From positions 186,001-250,000 of the forward strand of contig NZ_JADMSO010000003.1 in the NCBI RefSeq assembly GCF_015560805.1: a stretch of DNA of 64,000 nucleotides. The letters run 5' to 3'. This DNA comes from Mediterraneibacter glycyrrhizinilyticus. GTDB taxonomy: Bacteria > Bacillota > Clostridia > Lachnospirales > Lachnospiraceae. How positions within the stretch are numbered: the first letter of the stretch is position 1; each line of letters starts with the position of its first letter. The position numbers and the translations under genes are program-made. The notes beneath the pieces are model-generated. The model worked only from the letters and a program-made list of their open reading frames with translations, had not been told where the DNA came from and did not search any database. Positions 27,139-35,529 of the stretch are shown here, in pieces.

Positions 27139-28170
27139 ATGGGAATGAGACTGAATGAGAAACTTCCGCTTCCGGCAGAGCTGAAAGCAGAATATCCGCT
27201 TTTAAAAGAGATTACAGAGATCAAAGAAAAACGCGATAAGGAGATCCGGGATATTTTTACCGGAGCATCGGATAAATTTATCGTATTGGTAGGACCGTGT
27301 TCTGCGGACAATGAAGATGCGGTCTGTGAATATGTAAACCGTCTGGCAAAGGTGAATGAAAAGGTTTCTGACCGCTTGATGATCATTCCGCGGATCTATA
27401 CGAATAAACCGAGAACGACCGGAGCCGGATATAAAGGGATGCTGCACCAGCCGGAACCGGATCAGGCGCCGGATCTGTATGCAGGGATCATTGCGATCCG
27501 TAAAATGCATATTCGTGCGATCAAAGAGAGTGGGTTGACCGCAGCAGACGAGATGTTGTATCCGGAGAACAGAAGTTATCTGGATGACGTGCTTTCATAT
27601 GAGGCGATCGGCGCGCGGTCTGTGGAGAACCAGCAGCATCGTCTGACGGCAAGCGGTATGGATATTCCGATCGGAATGAAGAACCCGACAAGCGGAGATT
27701 TTTCTGTGATGCTGAATTCTGTTGTGGCGGCACAGAGCTCGCATACATTTATTTATCGTGGAATGGATGTGACGACAGACGGGAATGATCTGGCGCATGT
27801 GATCCTGCGCGGCGGCGTTGACAAGTACGGCACATGCAATCCGAACTACCATTATGAGGATCTGGTACGGCTTCTGGAAATGTATCAGAAGATGGATCTG
27901 AAGAATCCGGCGGCAGTGATCGATACGAACCACTCCAACTCCAACAAGCAGTTCAAGGAACAGATCCGGATCGCGATGGAGATCATGCACAGCCGGAACT
28001 ACAATCCGGAACTGAAGACATTGATCAAAGGATTGATGATCGAGAGTTATCTGGAAGAGGGCTGTCAGAGTATCGGAAATGAGCGCGTATATGGAAAATC
28101 GATTACCGATCCATGTCTTGGATGGGAAGATACCGAGCGACTGATCTTCGAGATCGCGGAGCAGTGTTGA
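27139..28170 (+). CDS. aroF: 3-deoxy-7-phosphoheptulonate synthase
   Basis: A 343-residue class I (AroF/G/H-type) DAHP synthase that joins erythrose 4-phosphate and phosphoenolpyruvate, the first step of the shikimate pathway. Motifs include VLVGPCSADNED, RIYTNKPRTT, GARSVENQQHR, SGMDIPIGMKNPTSGD, DTNHSNSNKQ and the tail SITDPCLGWEDTERL. I choose the ATG at 27139, after AGAAGAGGAGAG; the frame is open further upstream, but that is inside rnpB. pheA lies about 4 kb away, so both chorismate-pathway ends are in this window. Feedback control cannot be read from sequence. Confidence 0.95.
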   Translation: MGMRLNEKLPLPAELKAEYPLLKEITEIKEKRDKEIRDIFTGASDKFIVLVGPCSADNEDAVCEYVNRLAKVNEKVSDRLMIIPRIYTNKPRTTGAGYKGMLHQPEPDQAPDLYAGIIAIRKMHIRAIKESGLTAADEMLYPENRSYLDDVLSYEAIGARSVENQQHRLTASGMDIPIGMKNPTSGDFSVMLNSVVAAQSSHTFIYRGMDVTTDGNDLAHVILRGGVDKYGTCNPNYHYEDLVRLLEMYQKMDLKNPAAVIDTNHSNSNKQFKEQIRIAMEIMHSRNYNPELKTLIKGLMIESYLEEGCQSIGNERVYGKSITDPCLGWEDTERLIFEIAEQC

Positions 28171-28202
28171 TTTATTTTTCTATGGAATCATAGGATAGAG
28201 AG

Positions 28203-28275
28203 AAGACCATTGATTTTGGCGGAGATATATCCGAAAGGGATATGGATTCCTGCCGGAGGTAATGGTCTTTTTTTG
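28203..28275 (+). terminator. Long terminator after aroF
   Basis: AAGACCATT and AATGGTCTT form the base of a long stem whose top folds again around ATATCC-GAAA-GGGATAT, then a run of seven T. The second 89-bp repeat begins right after the T-run. Confidence 0.8.
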
Positions 28276-28364
28276 TATAGACGACGAGCCAAAGTCCGGG
28301 CTTGCCCGAGACCTTGGCGACTGCTTACAATCCCGGAATGTGCCTTTTGGCACTTCCGGTGATT
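28276..28364 (+). repeat. 89-bp structured intergenic repeat, copy 2
   Basis: Differs from copy 1 (7165-7253) at two positions. Same orientation, same two-hairpin fold, and again immediately downstream of a terminator T-run. It lies before the promoter of the DUF1266 lipoprotein gene. Confidence 0.9.
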
Positions 28365-28400
28365 GATGGAAAATTTGTATGAAAATCCGTCTTGTATTGC

Positions 28401-28429
28401 TTGCGTGACAGAACCCGGGTAGGTATAAT
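28401..28429 (+). promoter_or_regulatory. Sigma-A promoter for the DUF1266 lipoprotein gene
   Basis: TTGCGT at 28401-28406 and TATAAT at 28424-28429 with a 17-base spacer. The start codon lies 40 bases downstream. Confidence 0.7.
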
Positions 28430-28468
28430 ACAGATATCAGTATATTAAGAACAGGAGAACACAACGAC

Positions 28469-29911
28469 ATGAGTAAGAAAAGAATGATCACACGACTTCT
28501 GTCCGTTGCGACGGCAGTGACAGTAGGACTCTCCTTTTGCGCATGTGGGGCAACGCCGGAGGAGCCAAAAGAAAACAGGCGGGAAGAAGCAGAACAAAAG
28601 GATATGGAAAAAGAGAGAAAGGATGCGGAAAAAGCTTCCATTTCTTTAGAGGGAGAATACAAACCGGCTTCTTTTGAACAGCGGGACGTCAATAGCGACA
28701 CGATCCGTTGGATGTGTTCCGCGTATGCGATCTATTCCGCATATAATGACAAATCGCTGGAGGTGGTCGGCGGATTGGCAGGCGATGACCGGGAGTGGTA
28801 TCGGGAAGAGGTGAAAGAAGCTCTGGCAGGAGGCTGGGGGATCTATGACCGGAAGGATGTGGAAGATACATTGGAAGATCTTCTGGAAGAGGGACATCGA
28901 AAGCAATACAAAGAGGCGGTCAGTGAACTGAAAAAGGCAGGGATTTTAGAATTGAGCTCCGGAGAAGCCATGGTAGAGATCGCAGGATACGATTCCTTGT
29001 CGGAGGAAGAGGTCTGCAAGTATCAGACTGCATATGAAGCATATCAGAAATATGGCGAAAACGGCATTGACGGTTGGGATTACTGTCGGGCGCTTCAGAT
29101 ATTGGGAGATTGTTATCAGGCAGAGTACATCAATCTGGAAGAGTGCCTGGATCTGTCACTTCCGATCGCGCAGGAACTGCAGAAAACATACGAAAATTGG
29201 GATGGCGTGGCTGAAAGTTATCTTTATGGATATTCGTTCTGGAAAGGGGAACGGACGGATGATTATGACAGCCAGAAACGCTGGGAGGTTTATGAGGAAT
29301 TAAAAAATATGGAATCCGGTCCTTATACAGTTCCTTATGACACCAAGTTGGAAAATACATGGAAAGACGGAGCTAAGGCAAAAGAAAAAGAAGATAAGGA
29401 TGATGCAAAAGCCGGTTATGTTTCTGTAAAAGCAGGAGAATTAGGTGAGGTGAAAGTACGTCTTCCGGAGGACTATGTGTGGCAGGAAGATTTTGATTCC
29501 TCCACGGGAATGGTACTGTTTGAAAAGGAGAATCCGGAGGGCGGAGTAGATCTGTCAGTTTCTTATAAATTACGGTCAAAAGAAGAATTTCCGGATATGG
29601 TGGAAATGGAAGAAGAGTCGGCGCTGAGTAAGGAAAAGACGAGAAGAGAGTCGGCAGAGGGGAAAGGCGTGTTCGAAAGCAGCGGGATCCAGACGAAAAA
29701 AGTCGGTGATCTGGATGTGAGTTATATCATGTTTTATGATAATCTGGATGATACCAGCATTCATGAGATCGATTACTATGCATGGGCGCCGATCGGGGAT
29801 TCCTATTTATTGTTGGCGGAAGTATCTCACGCGGATAACAAAGCAAAAGAATTGATGATCGACAAAGAGGGATTGATCCTGGATACCGTGTTCGCAGATA
29901 TCAAATATTAG
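28469..29911 (+). CDS. DUF1266 domain lipoprotein
   Basis: A 480-residue predicted lipoprotein. The signal peptide has a charged start (MSKKRMITRLL), a hydrophobic run and a cysteine-ended stretch LSFCACG, with the lipid site probably Cys24 or Cys26. The mature N-terminus is a charged, low-complexity linker. The middle (about 190-265) shows the DUF1266 pattern WDYCRALQILGDCYQAEYI...W...SYLYGYSFW. The C-terminal third has no family I recognise. Function is unknown. It has its own promoter and a strong terminator, so it is probably a single-gene unit. Confidence 0.75.
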   Translation: MSKKRMITRLLSVATAVTVGLSFCACGATPEEPKENRREEAEQKDMEKERKDAEKASISLEGEYKPASFEQRDVNSDTIRWMCSAYAIYSAYNDKSLEVVGGLAGDDREWYREEVKEALAGGWGIYDRKDVEDTLEDLLEEGHRKQYKEAVSELKKAGILELSSGEAMVEIAGYDSLSEEEVCKYQTAYEAYQKYGENGIDGWDYCRALQILGDCYQAEYINLEECLDLSLPIAQELQKTYENWDGVAESYLYGYSFWKGERTDDYDSQKRWEVYEELKNMESGPYTVPYDTKLENTWKDGAKAKEKEDKDDAKAGYVSVKAGELGEVKVRLPEDYVWQEDFDSSTGMVLFEKENPEGGVDLSVSYKLRSKEEFPDMVEMEEESALSKEKTRRESAEGKGVFESSGIQTKKVGDLDVSYIMFYDNLDDTSIHEIDYYAWAPIGDSYLLLAEVSHADNKAKELMIDKEGLILDTVFADIKY

Positions 29912-29962
29912 ACGGTTGCGTTTGCAGGAGTTCGGTCGAACAGGAAGAAAAATAAGTTCAAT

Positions 29963-30006
29963 AAAAAGGACCCGGTGATTCGTATAAAAATCATCGGGTT
30001 CTTTTT
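29963..30006. terminator. Bidirectional terminator between the DUF1266 gene and pyrI
   Basis: AAAAAGGACCCGGTGATT and AATCATCGGGTTCTTTTT pair with G-T wobbles around a short loop. T-runs lie on both strands, so it ends both converging transcripts. Confidence 0.85.
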
Positions 30007-30042
30007 AAACAGCGTCTTAAGACGTGTGTTTTGGATCGGAAT

Positions 30043-30486
30043 TTATTTATTGTTGCGGTATTTCTCTTCGCAGTATTTGCAGCGATATACCTGGTTTTCC
30101 TCATCAGTCAGGACGAAGATATGATCCAGTCCCTGTTCGATGGATGTGATGCAGCGCGGATTTTTGCAGCGGATCACATTTTTGATCTCTTTCGGAAGCT
30201 TGAGCAGTTTCTTTTCCACGATCTTTTCATTCTGGATGATGTTGACTGTGATGTTGTGATCGATGAATCCCAAGATATCCAGATCCATAAAATCGATCGG
30301 GCATTCGATCTTCATAATATCTTTGCGTCCCATCTTGCTGCTTTTCGCATTTTTGATGATCGCCACGCAGCAGTCCAGTTTGTCCAAATGCAGATATTTG
30401 TAAATCTCCATACTTTTTCCGGCTTCGATGTGATCGAGCACAAATCCCTCGGAAATCTTACCTACGCTTAATGTATTTTCTACCAT
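30043..30486 (-). CDS. pyrI: Aspartate carbamoyltransferase regulatory subunit
   Basis: A 147-residue PyrI, which binds CTP or ATP and tunes the PyrB catalytic trimer. The C-terminal zinc domain has four cysteines (CKNPRC and CKYC). The N-terminal allosteric domain begins with ISEGFVLDHIEAGK, matching the known start. It lies 27 bases downstream of pyrB on the minus strand, in one operon with the nitroreductase gene. PyrBI holoenzymes of this sort occur in many Lachnospiraceae. Confidence 0.94.
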   Translation of the reverse strand: MVENTLSVGKISEGFVLDHIEAGKSMEIYKYLHLDKLDCCVAIIKNAKSSKMGRKDIMKIECPIDFMDLDILGFIDHNITVNIIQNEKIVEKKLLKLPKEIKNVIRCKNPRCITSIEQGLDHIFVLTDEENQVYRCKYCEEKYRNNK

Positions 30487-30513
30487 ATCTTACCTCTTTC
30501 TTTCCCAGTGGGC

Positions 30514-31434
30514 TTAGTCAACATGAATGTCAAGCAGTGTCAGGATCAATGCCATACGCACATAAACGCCGTACTGAACCTGACGGAAATATGCGGCGCG
30601 CGGATCTTCGTCCACTTCAACGGAAATCTCGTTGACACGCGGAAGCGGATGCATTACATACATATCTTCCGGCGCGAGCTGCATTTTCTTTTTGTCCAGA
30701 ATGTAGAAATCTTTCATGCGGACATAATCTTCTTCGTTGAAGAAACGTTCTTTCTGTACGCGGGTCATATAAAGGATATCCAGTTCCGGAAGCGCGTCTT
30801 CGAGGCGGACTACTTCACGGTAAGGGATTTCCTGTTTGTCGAGCACATCCTGACGGATATAATCCGGGAGACGCAGCTCTTCCGGGGAGATCAGTACAAA
30901 ACGGATCCCGGTGTAGCGTACAAGTGCGTGGATCAGCGAGTGGACGGTACGACCGAATTTCAGGTCGCCGCACAGACCGATCGTTAAATTGTTCAGACGA
31001 CCTTTCAGATTGCGGATCGTCAAAAGGTCAGTCAGCGTCTGGGTCGGATGCTGGTGTCCGCCGTCTCCGGCATTGATCACTGGGATCGAAGAATGCTGGC
31101 AGGCTACCATCGGCGCGCCCTCTTTCGGGTGTCTCATGGCGCAGATATCCGCATAGCAGGAAATGGTGCGGATCGTATCGGAAACGCTTTCTCCCTTTGC
31201 GGCAGAGCTGGAGTCTGCGGAAGAGAATCCCATAATACTTCCGCCGAGATTCAGCATCGCGGCTTCGTGGCTTAAGCGGGTACGGGTACTCGGCTCATAG
31301 AAAAGTGTGGCAAGTTTTTTGCCGTCGCATGCATGTGCATACTTATCCGGATGCGCCTCGATATCCTGCGCAAGATCCAGCAGTGTGTCCAGTTCCTCCA
31401 CGGAAAAATCCAGAGGACTCATTAAATGTCTCAT
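30514..31434 (-). CDS. pyrB: Aspartate carbamoyltransferase catalytic subunit
   Basis: A 306-residue PyrB that condenses carbamoyl phosphate and aspartate in pyrimidine synthesis. The carbamoyl phosphate motif is [11 protein letters not shown] (about residues 50-60), followed by [18 protein letters not shown] and, near the C-terminus, [10 protein letters not shown]. The start ATG has AAGGAGG a few bases upstream. The upstream gap to the nitroreductase gene is only 21 bases, so there is no room for a leader attenuator between the two. Any PyrR- or UTP-type control would have to lie upstream of the nitroreductase. Confidence 0.96.
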   Translation of the reverse strand: MRHLMSPLDFSVEELDTLLDLAQDIEAHPDKYAHACDGKKLATLFYEPSTRTRLSHEAAMLNLGGSIMGFSSADSSSAAKGESVSDTIRTISCYADICAMRHPKEGAPMVACQHSSIPVINAGDGGHQHPTQTLTDLLTIRNLKGRLNNLTIGLCGDLKFGRTVHSLIHALVRYTGIRFVLISPEELRLPDYIRQDVLDKQEIPYREVVRLEDALPELDILYMTRVQKERFFNEEDYVRMKDFYILDKKKMQLAPEDMYVMHPLPRVNEISVEVDEDPRAAYFRQVQYGVYVRMALILTLLDIHVD

Positions 31435-31455
31435 AAAAAACCTCCTTAGTATTGT

Positions 31456-31992
31456 CTACCGGTATTGTAGTAAAATGTCTGTCGTTTTACGTTTGGGTGC
31501 TTCCGGATCGATATCCGGGTATCCAAGCGCGATCAATGCGGCAAGTTCCTGATCATCGGGAAGCTGCAGCAGTTCGGTAATGCCGTCCTCGTCAAATACG
31601 CCCATGATCACCGTTCCAAGTCCGTGGTCTTTTGCCGAAAGACAAAATGTCTGACAGGCTGCTCCCACATCAAACATCTGCCAGCGGTCTTTCTTTTTCG
31701 TAGTATAGGAACCGTCCCGCTCGAAACCGCACCTGCCTTTTACAAATGTGACCGCAATCAGGACAGGGATCTGTTTGATAATATTTGAATTGTAGTCTGG
31801 GGTGAATTGTTCGGCAATCGTTTCCAGAATGGAAAGATCTTCGATTGCAATATAACGGGTAATCTGCGTATTTTTCCAGGAGGGAGAATAAGATGCATCA
31901 GAAACAATAGAATCAATAATAGAATGATCGACCAGTCTGGACTGGTACTTACGGATACTTCTTCGGCTCCGAATACATTCATTGACGTTCAT
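31456..31992 (-). CDS. Nitroreductase family protein
   Basis: A 178-residue FMN-dependent nitroreductase-family protein. The N-terminal RSRRSIRKYQSR is the usual FMN phosphate loop, and the middle has WQMFDVGAACQTFCLSAKDHGLGTVIMG, the conserved dimer and cofactor region. The substrate is unknown; family members reduce quinones, nitroaromatics or flavins. It is the first gene of an apparent operon with pyrB and pyrI. A promoter lies just upstream at 32028-32056. Confidence 0.88.
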   Translation of the reverse strand: MNVNECIRSRRSIRKYQSRLVDHSIIDSIVSDASYSPSWKNTQITRYIAIEDLSILETIAEQFTPDYNSNIIKQIPVLIAVTFVKGRCGFERDGSYTTKKKDRWQMFDVGAACQTFCLSAKDHGLGTVIMGVFDEDGITELLQLPDDQELAALIALGYPDIDPEAPKRKTTDILLQYR

Positions 31993-32027
31993 ATCTTAAA
32001 ACCTCCGTCTCTAAAATTCTCCTAATT

Positions 32028-32056
32028 ATCATATACTATCTGTTGTGCATTTTCAA
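32028..32056 (-). promoter_or_regulatory. Putative promoter for the nitroreductase-pyrBI operon
   Basis: On the minus strand TTGAAA (32051-32056) and TATGAT (32028-32033) are separated by 17 bases, about 36 bases before the nitroreductase start. Confidence 0.6.
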
Positions 32057-32164
32057 GACTATTTTCGACTTTTGGACGGAAAAGACGTGTGAATTTGTCA
32101 GTAGAATTTCCACAAAAAATGTATTATAATGTGTGTTAGTTTGTGCGTAAAGGAGAGGGCGAAA

Positions 32165-33295
32165 ATGGCGACACTGGAAGAACTGAGAAAGCAGCTGGAT
32201 ACGATCGACGATCAGATCGTGCATTTATATGAAGAACGGATGCGCGTCTGTGAGGCGGTGGGAGAATATAAAGTACAGTCCGGGAAAAAAGTATACGATC
32301 AGACGCGGGAAAAAGCGAAGCTTGCGGATGTAGCGTCAAAGGTATCCGGGGAGTTCAACAAAAAGGGCGTTCAGGAATTGTATGAGCAGCTGATGTCCAT
32401 GAGCCGGAAACTGCAGTATCGGCAGCTTGTTCAGGCGGGGGCATTGGGAAGACTGCCGTTCATCGAAGTGGATTCTCTGGAGAAAGAGACGGCTCGTGTT
32501 GTTTTTCAGGGAACGGAGGGTGCTTACGGTCAGGCTGCGATGAAGCACTATTTCGGAGAAAACTGTAATTGTTTCCATGTCCATACATTTCGGGATGCAA
32601 TGGAAGCGATCGAGGACGGAGCGGCGGATTATGCTGTTCTTCCGATCGAGAATTCCTCGGCAGGATCCGTAGTCGAGATGTATGATCTTTTGGAAGAGTT
32701 TGAAAATTACATTGTCGGAGAGACGATCATCCCGATCACCCACACGCTTTCCGGACTTCCGGGGGCAAAACTTACCGATTTGAAAAAGATTTACTCCAAA
32801 GGGATCGCGCTGATGCAGGCGTCTCATTTTTTGGATGAACATGCAGATTGGCAGAAGATCAGCGTGGTGAATACGGCGGTGGCAGCCAAAAAAGTGCTGG
32901 AGGAAAACGATCCGACTCAGGCTGCCGTGTGCAGCGCGTATGCAGCGCAGGTATATGGATTGGAAGTGCTGGCAGATCATATCAATAATGAAAAAGACAA
33001 CTATACAAGATTCATCATTGTGACGAATCAGAAGATCTTTTTAAAAAAAGCGACGAAAATCAGCATTTGTTTTGAACTGCCGCATGAGAGCGGGTCACTG
33101 TACCGGATCCTTTCGCATTTTATTTACAATGATCTGAATATGTCACGGATCGAATCGCGTCCGATGGAGGGAAAAAGCTGGGAATACCGGTTCTTTGTGG
33201 ATTTTGAGGGGAATCTGGCCAATCCGGCTGTGAAAAATGCGATCAGAGGTCTGCGGGAAGAAGCGAGAAACTTAAAAATCCTTGGAAATTATTGA
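32165..33295 (+). CDS. pheA: Bifunctional chorismate mutase/prephenate dehydratase
   Basis: A 376-residue P-protein for phenylalanine synthesis. An AroQ-type chorismate mutase domain lies at about 1-90 (LEELRKQLDTIDDQIVHLY), prephenate dehydratase at about 105-285 (VFQGTEGAYGQAA, then the catalytic NYTRFIIV), and an ACT domain at about 290-376, with ESRPMEGKSWEYRFFVDF as the phenylalanine-sensing motif. The ATG at 32165 follows AAAGGAGAGGGCGAAA. A TATAAT at 32125-32130 gives a likely -10, though no clear -35 is visible. Confidence 0.96.
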   Translation: MATLEELRKQLDTIDDQIVHLYEERMRVCEAVGEYKVQSGKKVYDQTREKAKLADVASKVSGEFNKKGVQELYEQLMSMSRKLQYRQLVQAGALGRLPFIEVDSLEKETARVVFQGTEGAYGQAAMKHYFGENCNCFHVHTFRDAMEAIEDGAADYAVLPIENSSAGSVVEMYDLLEEFENYIVGETIIPITHTLSGLPGAKLTDLKKIYSKGIALMQASHFLDEHADWQKISVVNTAVAAKKVLEENDPTQAAVCSAYAAQVYGLEVLADHINNEKDNYTRFIIVTNQKIFLKKATKISICFELPHESGSLYRILSHFIYNDLNMSRIESRPMEGKSWEYRFFVDFEGNLANPAVKNAIRGLREEARNLKILGNY

Positions 33296-33309
33296 AAGGA
33301 GCGGAGAAG

Positions 33310-34605
33310 ATGCGTACTAATGAACTGATGCTGTATAAGAGTATGGAACACGGGGAGATCCTGGATAATATCACGTTTCTGATGGAGAATTATGACAATG
33401 AATATTACAACCGTGAGGATCTGAAAAGTCTGTTGTTTGAATGCATCCATGAGCTTTTGGAACTGTCGGTCCGTCACGGATTTGAGGGAAATCTCTGGCA
33501 TACATATCTGACTTTTTTACTGGCGAGTGATGAGAATGCTTACAGCACATCCTGTGAGATCGTGGGCGCAGTAGAGGGCAGTATCAACGCTATTGCGCTG
33601 CATGATTTTGAAGTGATGAAAGAATTGTTTGACTATGATTTTGCGGCAATGGAACAGACGTTGGAAGCCAGATGTTTTGCAATCCTCAGAGATTACCGTC
33701 ATACAAACGGAAACAGCAAAGTATTCAATACCCGGATCCGTAACCGGATCTGTGATCTTAGCCGGGCATTGGCGGAGACAGAGTCAGCGGAAGCATTTCA
33801 GGAGACGATGACACAGTTCTACCGGGAATTCGGCGTCGGAAAGCTGGGGCTTCACAAGGCGTTCCGCGTGGAACATCCGGCAGGCGGACGGGCAGAAATC
33901 GTGCCAATCACGAACATTGCGCATGTGCATCTGGACGATCTGGTCGGTTATGAGATCGCGAAACAAAAGCTGATCGAGAACACAGAGGCGTTTGTGGAGG
34001 GGAGAAAGGCAAACAACTGCCTGCTCTACGGCGATGCGGGGACCGGAAAGTCTTCGTCGATCAAAGCGATCCTCAATCAGTATTATGATAAGGGACTTCG
34101 GATGATCGAAGTATATAAGCATCAGTTTCAGGATCTGAACGATGTGATCGCGCAGATCAAAAACCGGAATTATAAGTTCATTATTTACATGGACGATCTT
34201 TCGTTTGAAGAGTTTGAGATCGAGTATAAATATCTGAAAGCCGTGATCGAAGGCGGACTGGAAAAGAAACCGGATAATGTGCTGATCTATGCTACTTCCA
34301 ACCGGAGGCATCTCGTGCGGGAGACATTCCGGGATAAGGCGGACAGGGATGAGGAACTGCACACCAACGATACGGTGCAGGAAAAACTTTCGCTTGTCGC
34401 GCGGTTTGGCGTTACGATCTATTTTGGTTCTCCGGATAAGAAGATGTTCCAGAATATCGTAAAAGAACTGGCAAAGCAAAACGAGATCGAGATGCCGGAA
34501 GAGGAGCTTTTACTCGAGGCGAATAAATGGGAACTGGCACACGGAGGACTGTCCGGACGGACGGCGCAACAGTTCATCGATCACCTGCTGGGACAGAAAC
34601 GGTAG
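33310..34605 (+). CDS. DUF815 family P-loop ATPase
   Basis: A 431-residue DUF815 AAA-type ATPase. Walker A is LLYGDAGTGKSSSIKAIL (about residue 240), and Walker B-like IIYMDDLSFEEFE follows. The C-terminal region YATSNRRHLVRETFRDK is typical for the family. The N-terminal 200 residues are helical and lack a recognised domain. Its role is unknown; the family resembles DnaA/AAA ATPases. The start follows AAAGGAGCGGAGAAG directly after pheA (14 bases), so they probably share a transcript. An in-frame TTG at 33292 is less likely. Confidence 0.85.
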   Translation: MRTNELMLYKSMEHGEILDNITFLMENYDNEYYNREDLKSLLFECIHELLELSVRHGFEGNLWHTYLTFLLASDENAYSTSCEIVGAVEGSINAIALHDFEVMKELFDYDFAAMEQTLEARCFAILRDYRHTNGNSKVFNTRIRNRICDLSRALAETESAEAFQETMTQFYREFGVGKLGLHKAFRVEHPAGGRAEIVPITNIAHVHLDDLVGYEIAKQKLIENTEAFVEGRKANNCLLYGDAGTGKSSSIKAILNQYYDKGLRMIEVYKHQFQDLNDVIAQIKNRNYKFIIYMDDLSFEEFEIEYKYLKAVIEGGLEKKPDNVLIYATSNRRHLVRETFRDKADRDEELHTNDTVQEKLSLVARFGVTIYFGSPDKKMFQNIVKELAKQNEIEMPEEELLLEANKWELAHGGLSGRTAQQFIDHLLGQKR

Positions 34606-34628
34606 ATAGGCAGAAAAAAGGAGATTGT

Positions 34629-35462
34629 ATGAGGAAAAGTTACAGACGGACATGGCGCTGCATCATGGCGGCAGGGATAACAGTGGGAATGACAGCGGTG
34701 TTCCTGACCGGATGCGGCAGAGAGGCAGCCCCGAAAAAGCTGATGCACACGATGACGGAACGGCTTGCAAATGTGGAATCATTTACAAATACATTTGAGA
34801 TGGATCTCAAAATGGAAGACGTCGTGCATTATACAAAAGTGACGATGGATATGACGATGGAGACGACGCTGGATCCGAAAGCCGGTCATGCGAAAGGACA
34901 GGCGGAAGTCGTGATGCGCGGAACGACATTGAACAGTGAGATGGAGATCTATCAGGTGGAAGAGGGAGATGTCGCCGCAACTTACAGCGGTATGGACGAT
35001 CTGTGGGTAAAAGAGCAGACGAATGGCGCTGCTTCCGGTCTGTCTGTGGATACGGATCTGTTTGGAGAGATGACGGATTCAATTGAAGAATTCCGTCTGG
35101 CGGAGGAAACAGTGACTGTGGAAGAACAGGAATGTTATGAATTGTACGGGGATGTCACAGGAGAAGATCTGATCGGGCTTTTGGGGAGTCAGATGATCCA
35201 TGGGTTCGGGCTGGTGGAACTGCCGGATGAGAATGCGATCCCGAATCTGGAGATTCCTCTGACATTGGATATTTATAAAGAAGAATTGCTGCCGGCCAGG
35301 CTGATCGTCGATATGACGGATGTGCTGAATACGTTGTATGATTCCTATGATGAACGTACCGATGTCAATGATTTTACGATCGAGCTTGTGTTTAAAGATT
35401 ATGACAGGACCGGAGAGATCGTTGTGCCGCAGGAAGTGATTAATGCGGCAGAGGCAGGTTAA
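34629..35462 (+). CDS. Lipoprotein of unknown function
   Basis: A 277-residue predicted lipoprotein with a signal peptide, hydrophobic run ITVGMTAVFLTGC and lipobox LTGC, with the lipid cysteine near residue 29. The rest resembles the clostridial DUF6612/LppX-like fold: a beta-rich body that mentions the pattern F.NTFEMDLKME and later VELP.ENAIPNLEIPLTLDI. The function is unknown. The ATG at 34629 follows AAAAAAGGAGATTGT. It ends a run with pheA and DUF815 and is followed by a strong terminator. Confidence 0.7.
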   Translation: MRKSYRRTWRCIMAAGITVGMTAVFLTGCGREAAPKKLMHTMTERLANVESFTNTFEMDLKMEDVVHYTKVTMDMTMETTLDPKAGHAKGQAEVVMRGTTLNSEMEIYQVEEGDVAATYSGMDDLWVKEQTNGAASGLSVDTDLFGEMTDSIEEFRLAEETVTVEEQECYELYGDVTGEDLIGLLGSQMIHGFGLVELPDENAIPNLEIPLTLDIYKEELLPARLIVDMTDVLNTLYDSYDERTDVNDFTIELVFKDYDRTGEIVVPQEVINAAEAG

Positions 35463-35486
35463 AAGATAATCTGAAAATGAGAGCGG

Positions 35487-35529
35487 CAATATAAAAGAGG
35501 AGGATTTAATCCCCCTCTTTTATATTGCT
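35487..35529. terminator. Bidirectional terminator between the lipoprotein gene and rqcH
   Basis: A 15-bp perfect stem: GCAATATAAAAGAGG at 35487-35501 pairs with 35515-35529. T-rich arms serve both strands. The rqcH stop lies inside it. Confidence 0.85.
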
